Source: Nitrospirota bacterium
GTDB lineage: Bacteria; Nitrospinota_A; UBA7883
NCBI GenBank assembly: GCA_011052055.1
Contig: DRJW01000204.1
Span: 1 to 8,861, forward strand
Length of the DNA: 8,861 nucleotides
Direction of reading: 5' to 3'
The notes beneath the pieces are model-generated. The model searched no databases. It was not told where the DNA came from and saw only the letters and a program-made list of their open reading frames with translations. A program made the position numbers and the translations under genes. Positions 1 through 7,354 of this stretch are shown here, piece by piece (the stretch's first letter is position 1; each line of letters opens with the position of its first letter).

Positions 1-1260
1 GGCGAAAGGCTCGACGGTCACGATTTTGTCCGGCAGGCTTTCTTAAGGGGCGCGGTCGCCGCCATAGTATCGCGCGAGGTTTTATCATCGCAAGTTCAGA
101 GGAAAAGCCTGATCCTGGTTGACGACACATTGAAAGCCTTGGCCGATCTGGCCGCCTATCACCGCTCCCGGTTCAAAAAACTTCTGGTTGTCGGAGTTAC
201 CGGCACAAACGGCAAGACCACAGTCAAAGACATGACTGCGCTTTGCCTGTCTCGAAAATATAAAACCTTGAAAACAGAAGGCAACCTCAACAATCATATC
301 GGAGCGCCTCTAACCCTGTTGCGTCTTAACGAGTCTCACCAGGCGGCTGTAATCGAGATGGGCATGAGCTCGCCCGGAGAAATCGCCGCCTTGTCGAAGA
401 TCGCGCGTCCGTCAATCGGAGTCATAACCAACATAGGGCCGGCCCATCTTAAAGGTTTGAAAACCGTAGCGGGCGTCCGCAAAGCAAAGTCCGAGCTTTT
501 AGAATATCTGAGCGGGAGAGGAAAAATAGTCCTCAACGCAGATGACTTAAACAGCAGACCGCTTATAAATCGGCGAAGAAAAAATATCGTCACGTTCGGC
601 AAAGAGGCGTCGGCGGATATTAACCTTGTTGACACATGGTCCAACGGCAAAATCGGCCACTTCGCGGTGATCCAGTCTGGAATAAAAGAACAGGAAATCC
701 ATGTGCCTCTTTCAGGGAAACATAATGTGCAAAACGCCCTCGCGGCATGCGCCGTCTCTGTTATGGCCGGTGTAAAAATGGAGGATTTCGCCAAGAGCCT
801 GAAAAAAATCAGACCGGCGCCGATGAGGATGGAGCCTGTGACGGCTCCCAATAAAACGAGGATAATCAATGACGCCTATAATGCCAATCCCGACTCTGTG
901 GAGGCGGCGCTTACCTGTCTGGCCGGATGCAGGCGAGACAAAGGCGGTCGTCTGCTCTTCGTGTTCGGCGACATGCTTGAGCTCGGAGCTGTAAGCGTTT
1001 CGGCCCACAAAAAAATAGCCGGAGCGGTTAAAAAAGCCGGAGTCGATCATATTTTCGCTTTAGGGGAAATGGCCTCGATAACAGCCAGAGAAGCTGTAAG
1101 GCTCGGGGTCGGCGCCACTATCAGAAAATCGCATATATCCATCGCAAGAGCTCTCGCCCGTGGCTTAAAGGCGCAGGACACGATCCTGGTCAAAGGATCG
1201 AGGGGAACGGAGATGGAGCGCGTCGTTGACAATCTCATGGAAATATTAAAAGGCGAATAG
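1..1260 (+). CDS. murF: UDP-N-acetylmuramoyl-tripeptide--D-alanyl-D-alanine ligase MurF (5' partial)
   Basis: Cytoplasmic Mur ligase that uses ATP to join D-Ala-D-Ala to the UDP-MurNAc tripeptide, completing the pentapeptide. The frame is open from base 1, so the gene enters from outside; 419 residues are visible and roughly 30-50 N-terminal ones are missing compared with usual MurF length (about 450-470). The first visible residues, GERLDGHDFVRQA, belong to the MurF N-terminal substrate domain. In numbering from base 1: ATP P-loop GTNGKTT at 68-74, NLNNHIGAPLTLL at 95-107, EMGMSSPGEI at 119-128, TNIGPAHL at 143-150, HNVQNALAA at 241-249, NDAYNANPDS at 290-299, FGDMLELG at 322-329, and the C-terminal KGSRGTEMERV at 398-408. 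The set of N-domain and C-terminal motifs marks MurF rather than MurE. A TTG at 130 is not the start, because conserved MurF sequence continues upstream of it. The stop TAG directly abuts the mraY start. Confidence 0.97.
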   Translation, partial: GERLDGHDFVRQAFLRGAVAAIVSREVLSSQVQRKSLILVDDTLKALADLAAYHRSRFKKLLVVGVTGTNGKTTVKDMTALCLSRKYKTLKTEGNLNNHIGAPLTLLRLNESHQAAVIEMGMSSPGEIAALSKIARPSIGVITNIGPAHLKGLKTVAGVRKAKSELLEYLSGRGKIVLNADDLNSRPLINRRRKNIVTFGKEASADINLVDTWSNGKIGHFAVIQSGIKEQEIHVPLSGKHNVQNALAACAVSVMAGVKMEDFAKSLKKIRPAPMRMEPVTAPNKTRIINDAYNANPDSVEAALTCLAGCRRDKGGRLLFVFGDMLELGAVSVSAHKKIAGAVKKAGVDHIFALGEMASITAREAVRLGVGATIRKSHISIARALARGLKAQDTILVKGSRGTEMERVVDNLMEILKGE

Positions 1261-2343
1261 ATGTTATACCACCTGCTATACCCGCTTAACGAGCATTTCT
1301 CCGCATTGAACGTGTTCAGGTACATCACGTTTCGATCCATCTACGCCATTATCACGGCGTTCGTCATCGCCCTGATCCTTGGGCCTTACATGATACGGTG
1401 GCTCAAAAAAAGAAACATTGGCGAAAAAATACGAGACGACGGGCCGCAGACCCACATGTCCAAAGCAGGCACGCCGACGATGGGCGGGTTGCTAATATTC
1501 GTCTCGCTTATATCGACAACTTTCCTCTGGGCCGATTTTATGAACAGCTATGTATTGATAGCCATGTTCTCCGTATCCGCCTTCGCGGCGATCGGGCTCT
1601 ACGACGATTGGATAAAGCTTAAAGGGGGCCGTAACGGCATCTCAGGAAAATCGAAACTGGCGTATCAGTTCACGGCCGCGTTCGTGATCGTGATGTCGAT
1701 ATACATATCCCAGGGGGGCGACCCGTTTGTGACCACCGTTCACATTCCTTTTTTAAAAAATGTTCATCCCGACCTGGGGCTTTTTTACATACCGTTCGCC
1801 ATGCTCGTTATCGCAGGCTCCGCTAACGCCGTAAATCTTACCGATGGCCTGGACGGCCTTGCCATAGGCCCGATCCTGATATCTTTTATGGCCTACCTTG
1901 TGATCTGTTACATCACCGGTCACGCCAAATTCGCAAGCTACCTCAACATTCCTCACGTCAGCCAGATAAGTGAAGTCACCGTTTTTTGCGCGGCGGTAGC
2001 CGGAGCGTCATTAGGGGTTCTCTGGTACAACTTTTATCCCGCCATGATCTTCATGGGCAACGTAGGCTCGCTCGCTTTGGGGGGCGCTCTTGGCGCCGTT
2101 GCGGTGATGAGCAAACAGGAGATCATACTTATCGTTATCGGAGGCATTTTCGTCGCAGAGGCGTTGTCTGTGATTATTCAGGTGATGTGGTTTAAGTTCA
2201 CCGGCAGACGTGTGTTCCGGATGGCGCCCATACATCATCATTTCGAAGAGCTGGGCTGGCCGGAGCCGCAGGTCATCATCAGGTTCTGGATCGTGGCCAT
2301 GACGCTGGCCCTGCTCTCTTTAAGCACTCTTAAGCTGAGGTGA
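1261..2343 (+). CDS. mraY: Phospho-N-acetylmuramoyl-pentapeptide-transferase MraY
   Basis: Integral membrane enzyme that transfers phospho-MurNAc-pentapeptide from UDP to undecaprenyl phosphate, making lipid I on the inner face of the membrane. The 360-residue length is the family norm, with about ten hydrophobic segments. Visible motifs: HMSKAGTPTMGG (65-76), the catalytic pair D115-D116 in DDWIK, NAVNLTDGLDGLA (189-201), GNVGSLALGG (266-275) and MAPIHHHFEELGW (321-333, the His triad). The third acidic residue of the active site, Asp267 in E. coli numbering, reads Asn here (codon AAC at 2059-2061); see findings. All other hallmark residues are present and the frame is intact, so the gene looks functional. 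The ATG follows the murF stop with no gap; AGG at 1251-1253 gives a modest ribosome binding site inside the end of murF. Confidence 0.97.
   Translation: MLYHLLYPLNEHFSALNVFRYITFRSIYAIITAFVIALILGPYMIRWLKKRNIGEKIRDDGPQTHMSKAGTPTMGGLLIFVSLISTTFLWADFMNSYVLIAMFSVSAFAAIGLYDDWIKLKGGRNGISGKSKLAYQFTAAFVIVMSIYISQGGDPFVTTVHIPFLKNVHPDLGLFYIPFAMLVIAGSANAVNLTDGLDGLAIGPILISFMAYLVICYITGHAKFASYLNIPHVSQISEVTVFCAAVAGASLGVLWYNFYPAMIFMGNVGSLALGGALGAVAVMSKQEIILIVIGGIFVAEALSVIIQVMWFKFTGRRVFRMAPIHHHFEELGWPEPQVIIRFWIVAMTLALLSLSTLKLR
2336..2343 (+). promoter_or_regulatory. Ribosome binding site of murD, decides the start
   Basis: TGAGGTGA matches the Shine-Dalgarno ideal GGAGGTGA at seven of eight bases and lies within the last codons of mraY, including its TGA stop. 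The GAGG core ends 5 bases before the ATG at 2346. This favours ATG 2346 over the in-frame GTG at 2340, which would sit on top of the site. Confidence 0.7.
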
Positions 2344-2345
2344 CG

Positions 2346-3710
2346 ATGGCCGATTACTCCGGGAGAAAAGCGCTGATAATCGGGATGGCCCGGTCTGGCC
2401 TGGCGGCGGCCCGTCTGCTCGACCGCCTGGGAGCCAAACTGGCCATTACAGATATGAAAAGCGAGTCGGAGCTTGCGGAGATAATCGAAAAACTTCCCAA
2501 AGACGCAGGCCGTTTTTTCGGCGGGCACGACGGAGTGTCGCTGGATAACTACGACCTGGCGGTGATAAGCCCCGGCGTGCCGTACGACGCTCCTTTTACA
2601 AAAGCTGTCCGCAAAGCTGGAATAGAGCTTATTTCAGAAGTAGAGCTCGCCTTTACCCAGCTTGACTCTCCCGTGATAGCTGTCACCGGCTCGAACGGAA
2701 AATCGACGACCACTTCGCTTATAGGCGCAATACTTAAATCCGCCGGATTCAGCGTATATGTGGGCGGGAACATCGGCGCCCCCCTCGCCGAGGCGGTTGG
2801 AGAAAATTACGACTGGATAGTGGCGGAAATATCGAGTTTCCAGCTTGAAACCACAAAAACTTTCCGGCCAAAGATCGGTCTTTTGCTGAACATTACACCA
2901 GATCATCTCGACCGGCATAAAGATATGGAGACATACACATCTCTTAAAGCCAGGCTTTTTCAAAACCAGGGCGAGGGAGACGTTTTAATCGTAAACGCCG
3001 ACGACAAAAGGAGTGCGTTTATAAAGCCAGAGCCAGGGGCGCAAGCGCTCTATTTTTCTGAAAAGCCGCTTACCGGCGCCGGGGCGTGGCTGGAGGAGGG
3101 AAAGGCCGTCGCCAGAGTCGAAAATAAGATGTTCGAGCTTTTCAGCGCCGGGCAGTTGAGGATAAAAGGGCGGCACAACGCCCAAAACGCGCTGGCCGCG
3201 TCTCTTGCCGCGCTTACCGCAGGCGTTGAGCCGGAAAAAATCAGCGAGGCGGTCATAAAATTCGCCGGTCTTGCGCATCGCATGGAGCTTGTGGATGAAA
3301 TCGGCGGAATTAAATATTACAACGACTCGAAAAGCACAAACGTGGACGCGACGGTAAAATCGCTCTCCGGTTTTAACAAAAATGTCGCGCTTATAGCAGG
3401 CGGCGCGGACAAAGGATCAGGGTTTGGCGGACTGGCGCAAGCTGTGGCGCAAAACGCGAAAGGAGTAGCTCTGATCGGACAAACCGCTCCGGCGATTTTT
3501 AATGAGCTTGGCGAATTTGAGCCGAAAGTCATTACAAAGGGTATGAAAGATGCGGTGCGGCTGGCGTCGGGATGGCTCAAGCCTGGAGGCAGTGTATTGC
3601 TCTCCCCTGGTTGCGCCAGCTTCGATATGTTTAAAAACTTTGAAGATCGAGGAGATGCGTTCAAAGCCGAAGTGGCCGGTTTAAAAGAGGAGAGTAAGCG
3701 ATGCCGGTGA
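2346..3710 (+). CDS. murD: UDP-N-acetylmuramoylalanine--D-glutamate ligase MurD
   Basis: Cytoplasmic ATP-dependent ligase that adds D-Glu to UDP-MurNAc-L-Ala. It has 454 residues, usual for the family, in the three-domain Mur ligase layout. An N-terminal Rossmann-like domain opens with ALIIGMARSGLA (9-20). The P-loop GSNGKST is at 115-121, followed by EISSFQLE (161-168), NITPDHLDRH (182-191), the expected carbamylated lysine at K201 in SLKARLF, GRHNAQNALAA (275-285), NDSKSTN (326-332), AGGADKG (351-357) and SPGCASFDMFKNFEDRGDAF (420-439), a strong MurD signature. The ATG at 2346 is chosen on its ribosome binding site; a GTG at 2340 would add two residues and give a 4-base overlap with mraY. 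The last 10 bases overlap the ftsW start, so translation of the two is probably coupled. Nothing in the motifs is unusual. Confidence 0.97.
   Translation: MADYSGRKALIIGMARSGLAAARLLDRLGAKLAITDMKSESELAEIIEKLPKDAGRFFGGHDGVSLDNYDLAVISPGVPYDAPFTKAVRKAGIELISEVELAFTQLDSPVIAVTGSNGKSTTTSLIGAILKSAGFSVYVGGNIGAPLAEAVGENYDWIVAEISSFQLETTKTFRPKIGLLLNITPDHLDRHKDMETYTSLKARLFQNQGEGDVLIVNADDKRSAFIKPEPGAQALYFSEKPLTGAGAWLEEGKAVARVENKMFELFSAGQLRIKGRHNAQNALAASLAALTAGVEPEKISEAVIKFAGLAHRMELVDEIGGIKYYNDSKSTNVDATVKSLSGFNKNVALIAGGADKGSGFGGLAQAVAQNAKGVALIGQTAPAIFNELGEFEPKVITKGMKDAVRLASGWLKPGGSVLLSPGCASFDMFKNFEDRGDAFKAEVAGLKEESKRCR
3687..3692 (+). promoter_or_regulatory. Ribosome binding site of ftsW
   Basis: GAGGAG lies 8 bases before the ATG at 3701, within the 3' end of murD. 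It is among the clearest Shine-Dalgarno sequences in the window and supports the ftsW start, which overlaps murD by 10 bases. Confidence 0.7.
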
Positions 3711-4801
3711 AACGACAGGCCGACTATTGGATCGTCGCCTGCGCGATGACTCTTTTAATAATCGGGATTGTCATGATTTATTCAAGCTCTGCGGTGATAG
3801 CCGCCGAGAGGTACGGCGACCCATACTATTTTTTAAAGCGTCAGGCTATCTGGGCGGTGGTAGGAATGGCGTCTATGGTCGTGGCGATGCGCGTCGATTA
3901 CAGATCGTTAAACCGTTACAGTTACCTGTTTTACGCGTTGGCCGTCCTGGCTCTGATAGCAGTGCTTATTCCCGGAATAGGCCATAGCGTCAACGGGGCG
4001 AGACGGTGGATATCCCTGGGATTCGCGACTTTCCAGCCGTCGGAGTTCGCCAAGCTTGCGCTTATGATATTTTTCGCAGGTTTGCTGGCGAAAAAAAGCG
4101 CGGAAGGAAAACTCGATGATTTCCAGTTCGGCTACGCCCCCAATATTGCGGCGCTCGGTTTTGTTTTTTTCCTTATCCAGTTTCAGCCCGACCTGGGCAC
4201 CGCAATCATGATCTCGCTGGTTATTTTTTTCATGTTCATAGTGGCCGGAATAAGGATGTCGTATATCGTCGTCACAGCCCTGCTGGCGTCACCGCTGATT
4301 CTTGTCTCCATATTCACGGTCGCCTACCGCAAAAAGAGGATACTGTCGTTTTTAAATCCGTGGGAGGATTATTCCGATTCCGGATACCAGATAATCCAGT
4401 CGTTTGTCGCTCTATCCAACGGAGGGCTGTCCGGGGCGGGCCTGGGCGCCAGCCAGCAGAAGCTTTTTTATCTTCCAGAGCCCCACACCGACTTTATTTT
4501 CTCAATCATCAGCGAGGAAATGGGGTTTTTAGGCGCCATCATCGTGCTCCTCCTTTTTATGATATTTACATGGCGCGGGTTCCGGGTAGGACTCAAAGTA
4601 CACGACAAGTTCGGCTCCCTTCTGGCTCTGGGCATCACTTTCGCCATATCCGCCCAGGCGATAGTAAACATAGCGGTGACCCTGGGAATGCTTCCCACAA
4701 AAGGACTGCCCCTTCCCTTTATAAGCCTCGGCGGATCCGCCCTGGTCATGTGGATGGTAAGCGTCGGCGTTCTTACAAACATTTCGGAACACGCCGCATG
4801 A
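3701..4801 (+). CDS. ftsW: Septal peptidoglycan glycosyltransferase FtsW (SEDS family)
   Basis: Polytopic membrane protein of the SEDS family that polymerises lipid II into glycan strands at the division site, working with the transpeptidase FtsI. It has 366 residues and about ten hydrophobic segments, the first near residues 9-28. The N-terminal cytoplasmic part is short (about 8 residues). SEDS signatures: GARRWISLG (99-107), FQPSEFAKLALM (111-122), FQPDLGTA (161-168), then the large extracytoplasmic loop with SGYQIIQSFVALSNGG (227-242), GAGLGASQQKLFYLPE (245-260) and HTDFIFSIISEEMG (262-275). D264 is the family's proposed catalytic Asp. PLPFISLGGS (337-346) closes the motif set. RodA is the main alternative, but the position between murD and murG is the classical place of ftsW and the PEPHTDFIF loop fits FtsW well. 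The stop overlaps the first murG ATG as ATGA. Confidence 0.95.
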   Translation: MPVKRQADYWIVACAMTLLIIGIVMIYSSSAVIAAERYGDPYYFLKRQAIWAVVGMASMVVAMRVDYRSLNRYSYLFYALAVLALIAVLIPGIGHSVNGARRWISLGFATFQPSEFAKLALMIFFAGLLAKKSAEGKLDDFQFGYAPNIAALGFVFFLIQFQPDLGTAIMISLVIFFMFIVAGIRMSYIVVTALLASPLILVSIFTVAYRKKRILSFLNPWEDYSDSGYQIIQSFVALSNGGLSGAGLGASQQKLFYLPEPHTDFIFSIISEEMGFLGAIIVLLLFMIFTWRGFRVGLKVHDKFGSLLALGITFAISAQAIVNIAVTLGMLPTKGLPLPFISLGGSALVMWMVSVGVLTNISEHAA

Positions 4802-5895
4802 GCTGGACGAAACATATGAAACTTATCATCACTGGCGGCGGAACAGGGGGGCACGTTTACCCCGGGCTTGCCGTGGCGCGTGAGCTTAAAGAGCGCGGCG
4901 GCGGGCACGGCGTCCTTTTCGTCGGCGCGAAAAGAGGACTGGAGACTCAACTGGTTCCAAAAGAAGGGATAGAGTTTACGGCGCTGAATGTGTCGGGATT
5001 AAAAGGAAAAGGCGTTTTGACAAGCCTTGTATCTGTGTGGAGCCTTATGACGGCTATCGTCCAGTCGCTGGCCATAATAAGAAAGAGCCGTCCGGATGTG
5101 GTTATCGGTGTCGGCGGATACGCATCCGGCCCGATGGGTCTTGCGGCTATCATGGCCGGAAAGCCGTTAGCTATCGCCGAACAGAACGCCCAGCCGGGAC
5201 TTACCAACAGCTGGCTGGGGAAGTTCGCGAAGAAAATATTTCTGTCCATGCCTGAATCGAAGTATTGCTTTGCCAAAGGTGTGGGCGAAGTTACCGGTAA
5301 CCCGGTTATGCCGGAGTTTTTCAGCGTAAAACGAAGCGCCGGAGCCGGCCCCATGAATATTCTTCTGATCGGCGGAAGCCAGGGCGCCGCTCCTTTGAAC
5401 GATGCGATGGCCCAGGCGGCTCCCCTTCTCGACCCGATAGCCGAATCCATTTCCATAACCCACCAGACCGGGAAGGCCGACCTTGAGATGATGAGGACTA
5501 TATACAAAAACTCGCGATTCCCCTGGGTGGCGGAAAATTTCTTCCATGACATGCCGCAAAAAATAGCCGACGCCGACCTGGTGATTTCCAGGGCGGGCGC
5601 GGGCGCGGTGTCTGAAATCTGCGCGGTGGGACGGGCCGCCATATACATTCCGTTTCCGCGCGCGGCGGACGACCACCAGACGAAAAACGCCATGTCTGTC
5701 GTTAAAACCGGCGGCGCCATCCTTGTCCCGGAGGCGAAGTTAAATGGCAAGCTGATCGCAAGAAACATCGCGCAATTTGTAAGCTCCAGAGATCGTCTTG
5801 TGGAAATGGGAAAGCGGGCGCGGAGCCTTTCATGGCCCGGCGCGGCGGCGAAGATTGTCGATGGGCTTCTTGAACTGGCCGGGGAGGCTGTATGA
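4798..5895 (+). CDS. murG: UDP-N-acetylglucosamine--lipid I GlcNAc transferase MurG
   Basis: Membrane-associated GT-B glycosyltransferase that adds GlcNAc from UDP-GlcNAc to lipid I, giving lipid II. From the ATG at 4798 it has 365 residues, the usual size. Motifs: glycine loop GGGTGGHVYPG (13-23), IGVGGYASGP (103-112), EQNAQPGLTN (128-137), TGNPV (166-170), second glycine loop GGSQGAAPLND (192-202), THQTG (221-225), and the UDP-GlcNAc site SRAGAGAVSE (264-273) with PFPRAADDHQTKNA (285-298). The residue before EQN is Ala where E. coli has His. The start is uncertain: ATG 4798 gives an ATGA overlap with ftsW like the murG/murC junction, while ATG 4816 would begin directly at MKLIITGGG (359 residues). 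Both have only a weak GGA upstream. The frame stays open upstream to 4360 inside ftsW, but that part is out-of-frame ftsW sequence, not a MurG domain. Confidence 0.95.
   Translation: MSWTKHMKLIITGGGTGGHVYPGLAVARELKERGGGHGVLFVGAKRGLETQLVPKEGIEFTALNVSGLKGKGVLTSLVSVWSLMTAIVQSLAIIRKSRPDVVIGVGGYASGPMGLAAIMAGKPLAIAEQNAQPGLTNSWLGKFAKKIFLSMPESKYCFAKGVGEVTGNPVMPEFFSVKRSAGAGPMNILLIGGSQGAAPLNDAMAQAAPLLDPIAESISITHQTGKADLEMMRTIYKNSRFPWVAENFFHDMPQKIADADLVISRAGAGAVSEICAVGRAAIYIPFPRAADDHQTKNAMSVVKTGGAILVPEAKLNGKLIARNIAQFVSSRDRLVEMGKRARSLSWPGAAAKIVDGLLELAGEAV
5881..5887 (+). promoter_or_regulatory. Ribosome binding site of murC
   Basis: GGGGAGG ends 4 bases before the ATG at 5892, within the last codons of murG. 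The spacing is slightly short but the match is strong; together with the ATGA stop-start overlap it suggests coupled translation of murG and murC. Confidence 0.65.
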
Positions 5896-7289
5896 AGTTT
5901 AGAAGAACCAAAAAACTGCATTTTATCGGTATCGGCGGCTCTGGCATGAGCGGCATAGCCGAAATACTTCTGAACATGGGTTACGATGTGACCGGCTCCG
6001 ATCTGGCCGACTCCGAGGCCGTCCGCCACCTGCGGGAGATGGGAGCGAAAATCGCCATAGGCCACGAGGCTGGAAATGTAGGCGAAGCCGAAGTGGTGGT
6101 CATCTCTACGGCTGTCAGGCCAGACAACCCGGAAGTCATCTCTGCCAGGGCAAGGTTCATCCCGGTGATCCAAAGGGCGCAGATGCTGGCCGAGCTGATG
6201 CGGATGAAACACGCCATAACTGTGGCAGGCTCCCACGGCAAAACGACAGTCACCTCTATGGCGTCTGTCGTCATGTCCAAAGGCGGTTTCGATCCGACGA
6301 TCATAATCGGCGGCAGGGTAGACAGGTTCGGGTCGGGCGCAAAGCTTGGGAAAGGAGAATTTCTGATCGCCGAAGCGGACGAGTCGGACGGATCGTTTTT
6401 GAACCTTTACCCGACCATAGCGGTTGTAACGAATATCGACGCCGAGCATCTTGATTTTTACAACAATTTCGACAACGTTAAATCGGCCTTCGTCAAATTC
6501 ATCAACAAGGTCCCTTTTTACGGCGCCACCATTTTGTGCCTTGACGATCCTGTAATACAGGAGATTATCCCCAAAATAGAAAAACGGTTCTGGACCTACG
6601 GGATTGTGTCGAACGCCGATGTAACGGCCAGCGACGTCTCTTTCGACAAATTCAACTCTTGTTTTACGGTAAAGCTGAAAGGAGAGGAAGTGGGGAGGCT
6701 GACCCTGGGCATGCCGGGTATCCATAACGTATATAACGCGCTTGCCGCCATAACAGTCGGTTTTGAGATGGAGATGGAATCCAAAGAGGTCATAGGCGCT
6801 CTCGACGGTTTTGCGGGTATCCAGCGCCGTTGCCAGTTAAAAGGCGAGGTGGGCGGCGTGATGGTGATTGACGATTACGGCCATCATCCGAACGAAATAA
6901 AAGCGACGGTTCGAGGCGTCAAAGAAGGATTTAAGGATCGGCGTCTCGTAGTGGTTTTTCAGCCGCACAGATATACAAGAACCCGTGACCATTTGACCGA
7001 GTTCGGAAAATCGTTTTACGACGCCGACGAGCTTATCATCTCGGAAATCTATCCAGCCGGAGAGGCGCCGATAAAAGGAGTCGAAGGCGAGATGATCGTA
7101 AAAGAAGCGGTCTCTCATGGTCACAAATCGGCCATGTTTATCAAAGAAATCGCCGACGTTACCGACTACCTGCTTAAAAATATGGATAAAGGAGACATCA
7201 TCGTGACCCTGGGAGCGGGCGATGTCGTCAAAGTGGGTGACTGGTTTTTGAGTAAATTCAGGGGAAGCGATAACCAGAGTGAAAAATGA
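5892..7289 (+). CDS. murC: UDP-N-acetylmuramate--L-alanine ligase MurC
   Basis: Cytoplasmic ATP-dependent ligase that adds the first stem-peptide residue, L-Ala, to UDP-MurNAc. The 465 residues match the family. The N-terminal UDP-binding Rossmann domain shows HFIGIGGSGMSGIA (10-23). The P-loop GSHGKTT is at 113-119, where His in place of the Asn of MurD and MurF is typical of MurC. Then EADESDGSFL (161-170), TNIDAEHLDFY (180-190), GIHNVYNALAA (276-286), the MurC-specific DDYGHHPNEI (327-336), FQPHRYTRT (356-364) and TLGAGDV (439-445). Residue 314 is Cys in the run RRCQ, where most MurC have RRF; see findings. Mpl, the recycling ligase, is the nearest alternative, but the dcw position and length support MurC. 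The start overlaps the murG stop as ATGA. The gene is followed by the only real gap of the cluster. Confidence 0.97.
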   Translation: MKFRRTKKLHFIGIGGSGMSGIAEILLNMGYDVTGSDLADSEAVRHLREMGAKIAIGHEAGNVGEAEVVVISTAVRPDNPEVISARARFIPVIQRAQMLAELMRMKHAITVAGSHGKTTVTSMASVVMSKGGFDPTIIIGGRVDRFGSGAKLGKGEFLIAEADESDGSFLNLYPTIAVVTNIDAEHLDFYNNFDNVKSAFVKFINKVPFYGATILCLDDPVIQEIIPKIEKRFWTYGIVSNADVTASDVSFDKFNSCFTVKLKGEEVGRLTLGMPGIHNVYNALAAITVGFEMEMESKEVIGALDGFAGIQRRCQLKGEVGGVMVIDDYGHHPNEIKATVRGVKEGFKDRRLVVVFQPHRYTRTRDHLTEFGKSFYDADELIISEIYPAGEAPIKGVEGEMIVKEAVSHGHKSAMFIKEIADVTDYLLKNMDKGDIIVTLGAGDVVKVGDWFLSKFRGSDNQSEK

Positions 7290-7354
7290 GAGCGCAGGGT
7301 TTGAAATCGGGGTTAGTAATAGACAGAAAAAATGACAACCATCCTGAGGAATGA
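7286..7354 (+). other. Possible 22-codon coupling ORF between murC and murB
   Basis: A short frame starts with an ATG that overlaps the murC stop as ATGA, encodes 22 residues (MRAQGLKSGLVIDRKNDNHP, then EE) and stops at TGA 7352-7354, 20 bases inside murB in another frame. AGAGTGA at 7276-7282 is a tolerable ribosome binding site. The ATGA arrangement matches the ftsW/murG and murG/murC junctions. It may carry ribosomes across to the murB start, which lacks its own clear Shine-Dalgarno sequence, or it may be chance. The peptide resembles nothing I recognise. Confidence 0.2.

Noticed and set aside
130..132. TTG as the start of murF
   Set aside because: The frame is open back to base 1 and the residues before TTG match the MurF N-terminal domain, so the gene is cut by the window edge.
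336..869. Minus-strand open frame of 177 codons inside murF
   Set aside because: It lies fully opposite conserved MurF sequence, has no recognisable domain and no separate upstream signals.
2340..2345. GTG at 2340 as the murD start
   Set aside because: It falls on the strong TGAGGTGA binding site that is well placed for ATG 2346, so the later start is more likely; the difference is only two residues.
4360..4797. Upstream extension of the MurG frame, suggesting an ftsW-murG fusion or a longer MurG
   Set aside because: The extra 146 codons are the +1-type shadow of ftsW, rich in Arg and Pro with no domain. FtsW is intact in its own frame to its stop at 4799-4801, and MurG has normal length without the extension.
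4947..6725. A 592-codon open frame on the minus strand across murG and murC
   Set aside because: It lies opposite two genes with complete, well-conserved motif sets, shows no recognisable domain, and crosses the murG/murC boundary. It is best explained by codon bias that removes stops from the opposite frame.
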